From Climacium dendroides (lineage: Eukaryota; Streptophyta; Bryopsida; Hypnales; Climaciaceae): DNA of 64,000 nucleotides. The position numbers and the translations under genes were made by a program. Location: the NCBI GenBank assembly GCA_950106755.1, contig OX467088.1, positions 2,340,001-2,404,000 of the forward strand, written 5' to 3'. Every line of letters starts with the position of its first letter. The first letter of the stretch is position 1. Below are positions 47,801 through 58,002 of this stretch, in pieces. Under the pieces are notes generated by a model. It was not told the origin of the DNA and made no database searches. It saw only the letters and a program-made list of their open reading frames with translations.

Positions 47801-50161
47801 CAGTTGGCACCAGGGAAGTCCCGTATGTATCACTAGAAGAAAAACGTGTCCGTTGCAACCCACTGAGATGCGACTATGTGTCCTATACAACTGAAATGCG
47901 ACTGTAGCCCTTTGTATTTGCACCAAATTTCACGTGTATGTAGTTGTAGTCGCAAAGTAGTCGGAAAATGAAGAATAGGGTTACGATACTGTAACAGAAG
48001 AACTGACATGAGGTGTTATACATCCAGTATTCATTACAGTTGTCCATGTGGACAGCTATCCGCGAAGTAGAGTTCACCGTGGAAAAATGCAATCGCTCTG
48101 ATTACAGATTGCAATTAAAAACTAGAAGATTGCAACTTAGAAATGACTCAAATGCAACTAGGAATCAACTATAATGCAACTAGAGCCCGACTACAGTGCA
48201 ACTAAAAAACGATTCAAATGCAACTAGAGAACAAGTGCAATGCAGCTAGAACATGACTGAAAATCGACTCAATTGTCCCATATCGATTGTCAAGAATACC
48301 ATCAGCTTGAACAGATAAGAATGGTAAGTTACAGCATTCTTGTGTAATGAATTTTGATAGTGAAATTCTTATATTTATATATTTTGTAGATTTTTACACT
48401 TTGTAGATTTCTACAATTTGTAGATTTCTATAATCTACAAATCTATAAATTATAACCAAGTCGCAAACTAGTTGCAAACCAGTTGTATGTCAATCGCAAA
48501 CTAGTTGCACACTAGTCGCAAACGAGTTGCACATCAATCGCAAACCAGTTGCACATTAGTTGCAAACCAATTGCACACAAATTAGTGAAATAACTTTCAC
48601 GTAAGCAACCATGTCACAACAGTTCATCGACGAAGTTCTCCATTGCCTATCAGATGACAAACAACCTCGTGACTGCAGTGCAACTCATGCGACTTGTCCA
48701 CTGCGACTGTGGACTCCAGAATATCACCAAGTCTCAAATGTCCGATACGACTACAAACTAGTCGCAAACAGTAGTCGCAAAACCCTGCTTTTTCTTCTAG
48801 TGTATGGAGGTAAAGTGAGCCAAGCACCTTTAGTGGACCTCATCTTCTTTGACTGCCAAGAGAATGTACTTGTCCCAGATGTATCTTCTCCAGAGAAAGC
48901 AATACCTTCATGGAATTCAGATCCAGAGTATGAAGCCATTTAATCGGCCTTTTTCTTTGCAGATATGCACTTACACGACCATGGTTGCATGATAGTATTT
49001 CAGTCGTGGTGTGCCGATTCAAAGGGCATTATTGCAGGATTGTGCGAGTCTTATCCTTCACTGGTAATGAAGAAGGAATGGTTGGATATCAATCGTATGC
49101 ATTTAACTTCAACTGTGGAGGACTCGGAAACGGTTAGTGTTTTTCAAATATTTTCATAATTTTAATGGAAACTGGCATTGACAGATGGTTGTATTCTTTT
49201 CTAATACATAATTTTTTTGTGACTGTAGACTTTGAAGTTTGGAATCACTCTCTTGGTGAAGGACCTCGGTGATAAAGAGAACTTAGGGTTCTCTTTGAAG
49301 CGATCGTAAGCAATGCAAAAGGCAAAAGTAGACCTATGCAAGGATGATAAATTAATTAACTACACAACTGAAGAGAGCATGTTGGTCAATCCACTAACCA
49401 AAATTCCATGGCGAGGGCCTCGCGAAAAGGATGTTAGGTTCTTCCAATTCCTTATAGAGGAGACAACTGAAGAAGGCGACTTGGTTTTCGACTGCACAGC
49501 ATCCACTGGTTAGTTTTCATTTTAGTAACTGGATTTTCATATATGTGTTCATATAATGATTCATTGATATGAATTGCATTTTGTAATTTGTAGGTGCATC
49601 AATTACAGCATGTCGCGGCACGGGACGACACATAGTGGCTTTAGAGGAAGACAACACTGTTTTTCACGCCGTCCTTGAACCTATGAAAAGGAACACTGAA
49701 AAAGATGTGATAATAACTGAAACGCAACTGCCACTGCCGGCTGCATCTTCACAAGATCCGGACGCAATGATAGTGGTTCCTCGGAAATTTCCTCGCTGAA
49801 CTAAACCTAGTAAGTAAGTTTTTCATATTTTTCAAGTGCTATTTGCCATCCTACTTCTTCTATTTCGTGACTTTAATATTCTATATGTTTTTTTTGTAGG
49901 TGTAAGAAATTGATGTCCACAGATGCACTGAGGAAGAGACGCAAACTAGTACTAAGTCCAGAGAAGCCTTTTGATCTCCCAGTTTATGCTGAGCAATTAG
50001 CATCAGCATTTGCAAACTTTGGTAGCTTAGAACCAAAACGTAGAAAAGATACCTATGCTCTTAATGTTCTGCAATTTATAGATGAATCGGCAGCAGAGGG
50101 GAAAGAGACTTCAGAGTCTGAGAGTAGCTTGGCATCTGCAACTCAGTCCACTACAACCTAG
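44873..50161 (+). pseudogene. ParB-methyltransferase-like fusion gene, copy 3 (ten exons)
   Basis: Exons with GT-AG borders lie at about 44873-45534, 45650-45842, 45964-46178, 46250-46466, 46600-46834, 46983-47700, 47805-49134 (split by a CACTA element), 49229-49509, 49594-49815 and 49901-50161. The order of domains is as follows. An acidic N-terminus comes first. A ParB-like domain (RIPLCRLVP ... SKFFICDGNHRRLAWMNHI) is followed by helical regions and a Lys/Glu-rich linker. A motif IV-like VDLIFFDCQENV, a motif X-like GPREKDVRFFQFLIE and a motif I-like VFDCTASTG/ASITACRGTGRHIVALEED complete the methyltransferase fold. The order IV-X-I is that of beta-class N4/N6 DNA methyltransferases. The DPPY-type catalytic tetrapeptide is replaced. 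In-frame stops lie at 45182, 46304, 47257, 48941, 49307 and 49798. A ParB-methyltransferase fusion is typical of phage and bacterial proteins, so finding it in a plant-type transposon is unexpected. Confidence 0.82.
47828..48805. mobile_element. Non-autonomous CACTA element, 972 bp, with TAT target duplication
   Basis: The element proper is 47831-48802. It has 14-bp perfect inverted ends, CACTAGAAGAAAAA and TTTTTCTTCTAGTG, and is flanked by TAT on both sides. The interior carries dense subterminal words GTTGCA/TGCAACT/GTCGCAAA in both orientations. It interrupts the methyltransferase-like exon within the codons for RMYGGKV, whose uninterrupted form is seen in copy 2. It has no coding capacity. 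Its subterminal words differ from those of the 13-kb CACTA element, so it belongs to another family. Confidence 0.95.
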
Positions 50162-50629
50162 ATTTATGAGATTGATATATCTCATGAGTCAAATTATTAT
50201 GTATTCATTTACAGTATGATTTGATTTGATTGTGTGTTTTATGGCTACATCTTTAGTATGATTCATTCCCCTTCAACATTTTGCATTTTATATTTTCTGT
50301 CAAAATTAACTCTTGAACGTCGGATAGGGTCCCGTAGAAATCAATGATTCTGGAACCGTGTGACATCATTTACTTTAACAATACCAAAAATAATTATTGG
50401 GAGTCAAAGTATTGTAGAAAATCTCTCTTTTCCACCTTTAATTATGTCCATGAATAGTTGCAGTTACGTCCTACATATGAGATTATTTTGTCATTCATTA
50501 GACATTTGACGTCCTGTATGGCCTTTCTAGGTTGAATACAATTGGTTGTTGCAATTTTTTATTTCATTTAAGTTTGTAAGTAAGTAAAATTTCAGAAGAA
50601 TGAGCTCAAATCTTCACAAAAAAAAATAC

Positions 50630-50742
50630 ACTTACATCCACGGTCATAGGTCCCCCACATTTTTTTAATAAAAAATCTTTTCCACTCATAGGCTCACAGG
50701 CTCATGGGCTCACGCTCACAAGCTCGCCTGCTAGCAACCCTG
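50630..50742 (-). repeat. Type 1 terminus of the inner element
   Basis: Read on the minus strand it starts CAGGGTTGCTAGCAGGCGAG, continues with GTGAGCCCATGAGCCTGTGA words and a T-rich run, and has GGGACCTATGACCGTGGAT. It nearly matches the end at 10924, so these two copies belong to one subfamily. Confidence 0.8.
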
Positions 50743-50752
50743 TTGCTCCAGT

Positions 50753-52990
50753 GAACTGCTAAAGGCTGGAGTGAACTGCTACAGTCAATACTAATGTGGT
50801 GGTTGGCAACCAAACCATGTGATTGAGGATTTCAGTCTCAGACTTCTGATGTTGCCGCCCCTTCCTTGAGCCCAGATTGGAAACTCAGCAGTGGAAGCCA
50901 AAGCATGGCTAGAGCAATTTCAATCTAACTGAATCGGGCACTCAAGAAAACAAGCATCACCCGCGTAACGCGCGTGATGCGACTGTCACGTGCCGCACGT
51001 GGCGCGAGTGGCGCTGCTGAAGCTTGTACTCCTTAGCGCATAGGACTCACATAAGAATACCAAAATCTAGACACTGACCTGAAGCGCTACGTCCGGCTCG
51101 GCATCTGCCATCCTAGAACGACTGCAAGTACTGCGGGCCATTGCAGCTTCGTCCTGCAGATCAAGGAGTGCCAAGCTGTTAGATTCTTCGGACACACTGT
51201 TGCACTAATGGTGAACGACTTCCATATTCCAAGGTATGATAGTTTAGTAGTTCAGCCTGAATAATCGATTCACAAAATGAAAATCCCACAAGTTCTCATT
51301 CCAGCACACGCGGCCGTTTGATTGCATGTGATATCATCGAGCACCAGCTTCTCAATGTAAGGTCCTCCACCGTCAAGCGCGTATCGTGAGCGATGAGAGA
51401 GTTTGAATGTTTCCCGCCTACGTCCACAGGAGGAATCCCTGGAAGCTCATTCGTTGGACGGCGCAGAGAGATATCCGCGAGTCTATCTCGAAATTGACTC
51501 ACTTGGGCAGTATCCAGGACTCACTTGGGCGGCATCCGTGAACACCGTCGGATCCGTGAACATCCGTGAACTTGGAACAGAAGTACCTTTTTGGAGGCAT
51601 TGTGGACGCTTGGAAATTCAGGAACCAACTTCCTGGAGCGAGCAGTACGAGAGACACCGAATTGTGGCTCAGGGCGTTCGATCGATTCGAAGCTCTTATT
51701 CATCTTCCCCGATTTCCAGTTTCAGACTCACAGTTTCCATCTTTGGACTCCCAAAATTGGCTTCTGGATTGCTAGTTTAGAGGACGACTAACTTTTGAGC
51801 ACTCTTTCATTTTGAAAACTCTGAAGCACCCCTGCTGGTGATTAAATTGCTTTGGCATTATAGAACTTTAAAAAAAAATTCATTTTCTTTCTTAGTGACA
51901 TTAGAATGTCTACAAGCCTTCAAAGCCTATGAATGTTTGCAAGCTTCATGTGAACACCACAGACAAATTGTTCTTGTTAATACAAATGTCTGGCCTTGAC
52001 CTTAAACACCCTTTCCAAATTATAAAAAAGTCCTTCTAAAATAAAAATTGTTCTACTTGTCTCTTTAGAGCAGCACCAGAGCCTTCAAGGCCTTCACTCC
52101 ATATGAGAGTACTTATCACTCTCAATTGATCTTGTTTGTCAGTACTAAAAATTGTACAACAACAACAGGAATGCAAACTTTGCGTATTCAGAAATGCAAC
52201 TAAACACAAGTTCTCTCAATGCTTGTCCATGACTCACTAAAAGTCTAAAATTGAAGGTCTACAACTCAATATCTGGAACTCAAAGTGTACAGCTCCACTT
52301 TGACATAGTTTTAAAATGGCCTACTGAAAGCACGTTTGTGCCATGCAGAGGTGTGTATTCAAGGTAAGTCTCCGATATGATAATGGTCAGTCTCTAAGCA
52401 ATGTAGTGCACAATCCACTACAATTAGGTATCATAACCAAGCTAAGGTCCTCTGTCACTATAATCTAGGTTGACGCCATGACTGCAATAAATGAGAGGAG
52501 TTCAAATCTAAACTCACATTCACTGTGTCGTCTCCTCCAAATTTGATAAGTCCTGCACTCTCTCTGATCCCGTCATGCACAATGTGCAACGGGAGACCCA
52601 TTTCATCTACTGGAGGCGCATCACCCTCTTGGAATTGGATGGCTCTTGGTACCTCTCTCTCTGCACCTTGCCTCGTCCTTGAAACTGTTTTCTTTGCTCT
52701 CGTCATCCTGGATACCCTCAAAGCCTTTGCTGTCGAAAAGAAGAAAGCTCTACGTCTCTACTTTTTGTACGATGTGACGGAGCTAAGATGGCAGAGTTTG
52801 GATTGCCTACAAGCATGAGACAGCAAAAACTACGTGATTACTAAGATGCAACGCTGCTACCACAATTGGAGTTGCAAAATGAAAAGGCTTTGAGCAAGTC
52901 CAAGGTACAGCTTATAGTTGCTCTTGAACGAGGTTCGCATGCTCGAAATTACTGCATTCTCCTAACTGGCCAAGCTGCAATTAATCTCCT
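50753..52990. other. Region between the inner element and the second LTR-like repeat; gene fragments only
   Basis: No complete gene is seen. A minus-strand exon-like segment at about 52735-52520 reads protein-like (VSRTRQGAEREVPRAIQFQ) and ends at a GTGAGT donor, so it may be a captured exon. The plus-strand segment at about 51110-51235 (ECQAVRFFGHTVALMVNDF) also looks exon-like. Neither is recognised. The expected upstream part of the outer element's transposase is absent here, which implies a deletion or rearrangement. Confidence 0.35.
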
Positions 52991-52994
52991 AATG

Positions 52995-55152
52995 ACTTTA
53001 TATACATTATGTTATGCTATATCTAATATTTAGTATAAAAAGTAGTCTATTTTTATTAAAGTTTGGAAAAGTTCAAAGACATTTTAGTTTATAATTAGTA
53101 TAATAGTCAAAGAGAGGAAAAGTAAAGATTAAAGCAAAAGGCAAAAGATAAAGATAAAGAAAAAGATAAAGATAAAGATAAAGATAAAGAAAACAAAACC
53201 TAGGGTTTCAGGAGGCGCGTGAGAACGTTGCGTCGATAGCGAGCGCTGCGACCTCTCTGATCACCCCCCGAAAATTTGACATTTATCTTATTCCTACTCT
53301 CATTTTTTTCCGCTCCTCCCATGCTGTTCATCGTCTTCATTTTTTTGTGCGTAATTTTGCGCTATAAATTCATGGTTTTAATATAATCTGTGTGCGTTTA
53401 TTTTAGTGCTGTGAATTTGGGCGATTGTTGTTTGGGGCATGCAATTCGTGTTTGCTGAATGCGTGTGTGTATTTGAAAGATTGTATGCCTGTTGTTGAAT
53501 TGTTTGGCTACTGTGTACATTGTAAGTTCCGGTGTTGGTGCTGAGTGGAAGATGGTGTGTTGTTGAGCGGATCGCAAATCAGGTTATTACGGTGATTGCG
53601 GTGGGGAAAATGTTGATTAATTCGAAAACTTGTGAATGCTGGTGAAGAATTCTGTGCAACAGACTGGTTGGAAGAATCAAAGTCTGCGAGTGGAGCATCA
53701 GAAGCGCTAACCGGATTCAGACCTAATTTTCAACGAAGGAACCGTAGTTCGGTGAAGAAGTAGCAAGAATCTTGGGGTACCGGTTGCGGAAAAGGAGGAG
53801 ATTATCGATTGAGTACCACTGTTGTGTTAAGGTTACTAGCGAGAACTAGTGGAGTCACCAAATCGGTGCTGTGAACGGGGGGGTGTGAGCGAGATTTTGT
53901 GAGACGAGAGTTTTGAGTCAATCATCACAGGACCGAAGGCTCAGATTGCACCAATTTATTACCTGTGAATTTCACGTTGGTGTGGAGAAGCCTGTGAATG
54001 TAAGAGAGGACACTAAAATTGCTCAAGCTTCTACATGTGTGCATAGGTTGGTTTTAATTGGTTGATCAGATAAATTGAATATGATTACTTTGCTAGGATG
54101 CATTGTTAGAAGTTAATGTGAGTGTGCATTGCGTTAGAAGTGGCTGAATTCAATTGGAATTTGTAGCCAGGTTGTGAATCGAAAATGTTACAGTCATAGT
54201 TTTGTAAAATCAGTGAATTTCGAACTGGAATAACTTCTTGTGTATAAGGAATCAGGAAGTGTAAATCATACTGCTGGAAAGAAAAAAGAATTTCAGGCAA
54301 GATAGACTTAAGAAATTCTCAAATCGGGCTAAAATCGTATGAGATATTAGACGTCGAAATCTAGTCTGTGCATACTGCGGGAAAGGATTAGGTTTGGGAT
54401 TCAGGTCCCAAGATAGGGTGAGATGCCCGACGAGGTCCCAAGTTAGAGTTGAGACCTTGGATGGATCTCAATTGAACTGTTGAAATCTCAATTGTCACCT
54501 GGTTCTTGAAACGAGTTGATACCTGACTAAAAGTCCGGGAGTTTGCCGGGTATCAACCGGGGTAAAATTAAAATTAAAATTAAAAGATAAAAATTAAAAG
54601 TTTAATAAGATATTTATAAATTTTTTTTTTTTGATTGGATGGTTGTAAGTATAATGTTTAAATGTGCTTTGTATTGATTTGGGATTGTAGGTAGTTGCTA
54701 ACCCTTGATATTGGCCATATTGTCCTAGAGCCTTGGGGTGACTTATTGTAAGCCTTTCCAAACCCTTAACTCTAATTTGTTTTGAAATATTGAATACATA
54801 TATTTGTACTATTTTCAAAGTACTATAGTGGGTTGTACTAAAGTCTAAGTCTTGCATTGCACATGCATTTACTACAAGTCAGTTCACATTGAACTATTGT
54901 CCCAAAACTATTGTCACGAGCCAGTAGCACACTAGATAGGACTGTGACTGCATACATCAGTCAATAGCATCTACTAATGGACAGCTTGAGTGATACCTTG
55001 GTTTTAATGGGAATAAGAATAAATAAACCTTCTAACCTAATAAACTAGTACATTGTGACCTTTGAATACACTACGCTAGCCTTACATAGTTCATTCCCTA
55101 GTGTTCGAACTCAGATTTAGTTGAATAATATTAGATTCTGAAAAATATACTA
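52995..55152 (+). mobile_element. LTR-like repeat, copy 2
   Basis: This block matches 3836-5868 over its whole length, best at the two ends. It shows the same TATAAAAAGT box, an AAAGATAAAG-rich purine run at 53110-53195 and the conserved tail with ACTATTGTCACGAGCCAGTA. It abuts the transposase C-terminus at 55155, so it probably inserted into that gene, followed by loss of the upstream part. Confidence 0.55.
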
Positions 55153-55154
55153 TA

Positions 55155-55745
55155 CCTGTTCTCTCTGGAACAAACTTAACCCGCGAAGAGACCTTGTTGC
55201 TGCAACATGCCGGATTTCACCTCCAAGAACAATTAATTCTATCACCACGTCGGCTATTCTACATGTCTAAGCTATTCAAGTCGGTTTTGTATGACAACCC
55301 TCCGCCACTAAACTCAGATGTGTATCCAACAGTGAGAAACAACAGAGCAATTCGAAGGATTGCAAATGCGCCTACTCCCGAGCAACGGAACAAGTGGGAA
55401 AGCGCAGGCAATGTTAAAGGACAAATTTTGGGAGTAACACTGCTCCCTTTTCCAAGCCTTGGTGCAATTGTGGAGTTAGAGACAAGGTCAGACTCTAACA
55501 GAAATACATATAGAGTTACGATGGGCCAATTTCCCACATGCACATGCCCAAACTTTGTGAATATGGCAGTTTCTGCAATTGGAGGTCGGCAGCAGTACGT
55601 GAACTGCAAACACTTGTACTATTTGTACAAGTACTTTTGCAAGATGGATGTCAATGAAGACAAATTTATTCATGCACCAAGCTATAGCTTCAATGAATTG
55701 AAGTTGTTGCTATTTCAAGCTGCCATGATTACACTTCCAGAATAG
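55155..55745 (+). pseudogene. Transposase C-terminus of the outer element
   Basis: The frame matches the last 195 or so residues of the transposase at 32138. Shared phrases are LLLQHAGF, RRIANAPT, EQRNKWESAGNV and NELKLLL near the end. The SWIM finger is complete here: CTCPNF ... NCKHLYYL, a C-x-C-x19-C-x-H pattern. There are no internal stops. The 5' part is missing at the LTR-like repeat. The position about 0.55 kb from the type 2 terminus agrees with the layout of the inner element. Confidence 0.85.
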
Positions 55746-56084
55746 GCATAGACACGTTTCTGTATGCGCTTCAATTGTAATGAACTCTTCTTTATATATT
55801 ACAGTTGCAAAATTCTCATGCCAAATTTTCCCATCAAAAGTTCCATCTATATTTCCACTGACGTATCAATTTTGGCCAATGCCTTCCCTAAACCCTCTAA
55901 AGTTTTTGCTGTTATTTTTAATTGTAAGAAACTTTGCAATACAAAATGTTTTAAATTCCTGCTCGTATGGCAACGCTGAGTATCATGAGTGCTGAAAACG
56001 GTGAAGAGTTCCCACGGCAATGTTCACAAGACAAGATTGCCCAATTTTCTACAAAAACAGATTAAAAATTTGCATAAACATCCA

Positions 56085-56291
56085 TACATCCACGGTCATG
56101 GGGTACACGGACATAGGTCCCAAATTCACCCTAAACAGCAAAAAAAAAAATCAATTTTTTGAAATTTTTTTGCCAAAAAAAAAAATAGTGGGAAAAAAAT
56201 GGGAAATTTTTGGCTCCATGCTCTCTGCTCATAGGCTCCCTGCTCCCCGCTCACAAGCTCCCCACTCCAAACTCGCACGCTAGCGTCATTG
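56085..56291 (-). repeat. Type 2 terminus of the outer element
   Basis: Read on the minus strand it begins CAATGACGCTAGCGTGCGAG and has GGGAGCTTGTGAGC-like words. A/T-rich runs follow, then GGGACCTATGTCCGTG..CCATGACCGTGGAT. Outside it is the GTGTGCACTA target duplication at 56292-56301. Confidence 0.8.
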
Positions 56292-56301
56292 GTGTGCACT
56301 A

Positions 56302-57119
56302 TGCTGTCTACAAAGGTAACATCTACAAATTTACATTGGAAGATTTTAGACAACATAGCCAAGGACTTCAAAATGTCATCAAGAAAGAACAAAATATAAA
56401 TGACCTTGAATTGGTACAACTTTCCAAAAATTGACGGAGCCTTACTAGCATCGTTGTCCTTCACATCATAGATGTAAAACAAGACAGACTCTAACGAGTC
56501 ACACAAAGTACTCACCGCCTGCAAACGAGAAAGCCACCTAATTTTATAGTAGCGTTTCATGCATTTTTGTGCATCAATGAGCTCCTCTTGCAAGGTAGTC
56601 AAAGTATGCTTCCGCTTAAACTATTTGTAGAAAAAAGAAACAATTAAATTCAACAAGAAATCAATCTCATCTGAAATCACCTTGTAAGAGGAGCAACTTT
56701 GCAGCATCAAGGGTGGCCAAATTTGTGTGGTGCGCCACATAGTGAACAACGAGCAAATAAGGGTTTACCTCTCCTTTTAGGCATGCAGCCACTCCGTTGT
56801 GAGAGACCGTCATTGTGCTAGCGCCATCGCTGCCAAAGCCCAAGAACTTCTGCAAGTCCAAGTTCCACAATTACAGAACTGCAATCAAAACTTGGTAGAT
56901 GATGCTTGCATCCTTCTTCCCACCTGCAATTGGCAACAAGCCTAGAAAAACACTCACCGGTAGCCCCTCCTTGATGATACTAGTAAACACCACAAGGTGC
57001 CTTGTGACACTGATATCGATAGATTCGTCTATCATCACACCAAAAAACGGTGAATTTTGAACACGGTTGAGAATTTGCTTATGAATTACAACTGAAATGC
57101 ACATTATCAAATCAACCAC
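56302..57119 (-). pseudogene. 5' part of the hAT/ZNF862-like gene
   Basis: Minus-strand segments read FFGVMIDESIDISVTRHLVV, then LGLLPIAGGKKDASII, LGFGSDGASTMTVSHNGVAA, YVAHHTNLA, and WLSRLQAVSTLCDS. These are the D-E-S and G-S-D-G-A blocks of the RNase H-like region in ZNF862/DUF4371 hAT-type proteins. In-frame stops occur near 56872 and 56665. The gene runs into the target duplication at 56301 and continues at 8538 on the other side of the outer element. Confidence 0.75.
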
Positions 57120-58002
57120 AATCTTTCCCGTCTTAATACAAAAATATGATCATCAGGGCTTTAACACTTACCAACAATTTACATAAAAAAGGGAATTTTG
57201 AATAGGGTAAATAATTCTTCTCCAAAAAATATGCAGCCCGCAGCAAAGATGCCAGGGCCTCATCGCACGTTCTCTAGCCACTCAAAATGGCTTTCTCCAT
57301 CACCTTTTTGTCACTCTGCAATGGCATCTGTGCTCATTGGAGCGAGAGTGATCTTGGAAAGCATTTACCTTTAGGTTTTTGGATCCGTCTTTGGCATACG
57401 ATGATCACCCACCCTTATCCCTGCAAACCTTGCAAAATACCCTCCCGACGTTAGCATCAAATTGCAACCATTCAAATTGCACGAGCCACTGGTCCTTCCA
57501 TTGACTTTAAGTAATCTCTACTTTTGAAGGAGGAGCACTTCAATCCACCCTTGAATCAACAGTTTCCACAAAACAATATGTGGAAGTACACAATATCTGA
57601 AACTCACACGTAGACTAAGAAATAGGAATAAACTAGGATTTTTTTTCAATTTTTTTGATGCAAGAATAAGAAAGTTAGAACTAAAACTTAGAACTAGGAA
57701 ATAGCATGTCTCTAGAATAGTTGAAATCCTAATTAGGGTTTTGGAATGACTTCGAACCAACCAACAGAAACTGGAAAGTTCCGAAACTTGAGGGACCCAC
57801 TGCCTTGGTTCCAACTAGGGAACTTACAGGAATAGAGTCCAATTGGGAATGTAGAGTACTTGATAGGTACTTAAATCCTACCGCCACCCTCATTTCTCCT
57901 CTTTTCTTCGTGATTCAAATGCGCGGCCGCTTAGGGAGTGAAAGAGTGGTGAGATTAGAATTGCGTTAGGAGAAGTCAATACTTAGCCGGACGACGCTGT
58001 TC

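Larger units (their letters stand above)
31053..50752. mobile_element. Inner complete MULE-like element, 19.68 kb, with 10-bp target duplication
   Basis: The element proper is 31063-50742. The left end is type 2 (CAACGACGCTAGTGTGCG) and the right end type 1, CAGGGTTGCTAGCAGGCG on the minus strand. TTGCTCCAGT stands immediately outside both ends (31053-31062 and 50743-50752). Inside are the transposase (minus), the possible accessory gene (plus) and the ParB-methyltransferase-like gene (plus). A CCGGA-rich insertion (about 39.46-43.76 kb) and a 972-bp CACTA insertion are also present. This is the best-preserved copy of the family in the window. It has one complete set of genes but with many in-frame stops, so it is no longer autonomous. 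Confidence 0.88.
8539..56291. mobile_element. Outer giant MULE-like element, 47.75 kb including nested insertions
   Basis: The left end reads TAGGGTTGCTAGTGTGTGA and the right end, on the minus strand, CAATGACGCTAGCGTGCGA. The two ends share GCTAGYGTGYGA. The ten bases outside the left end (8529-8538) and outside the right end (56292-56301) are both GTGTGCACTA, a perfect target duplication. The split hAT-like gene outside is rejoined when the element is removed. Own contents still visible are the diverged methyltransferase-like exons near the left end and the transposase C-terminus near the right end. Most of the length is later insertions. A 10-bp duplication and a SWIM-type transposase point to the Mutator superfamily; the large size comes mainly from nesting. 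Confidence 0.8.

Noticed and set aside
48100..48600. CRISPR-like or satellite array of GCAACT/GTTGCA words
   Set aside because: Spacing is irregular and both orientations occur. The words are subterminal repeats of the 972-bp CACTA element, and the DNA is eukaryotic.
32138..50161. Alternative genetic code with TAG/TAA read as glutamine, as in some green algae
   Set aside because: Several genes end naturally at TAG, one confirmed stop replaces Trp (12427) and two others replace Arg (11654, 49798). Transitions in decayed transposons explain all cases.
10924..50742. One 39.8-kb element bounded by the two nearly identical type 1 ends
   Set aside because: Flanking words differ (ATTCAAATAC against TTGCTCCAGT), whereas the end at 50742 pairs perfectly with that at 31063.
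8539..56291. Classification of the large elements as hAT from the CAGGG-type ends
   Set aside because: Both complete elements have exact 10-bp, not 8-bp, duplications, and the resident transposase has MULE-like core blocks and a SWIM finger. The hAT gene present lies outside and is the insertion target.
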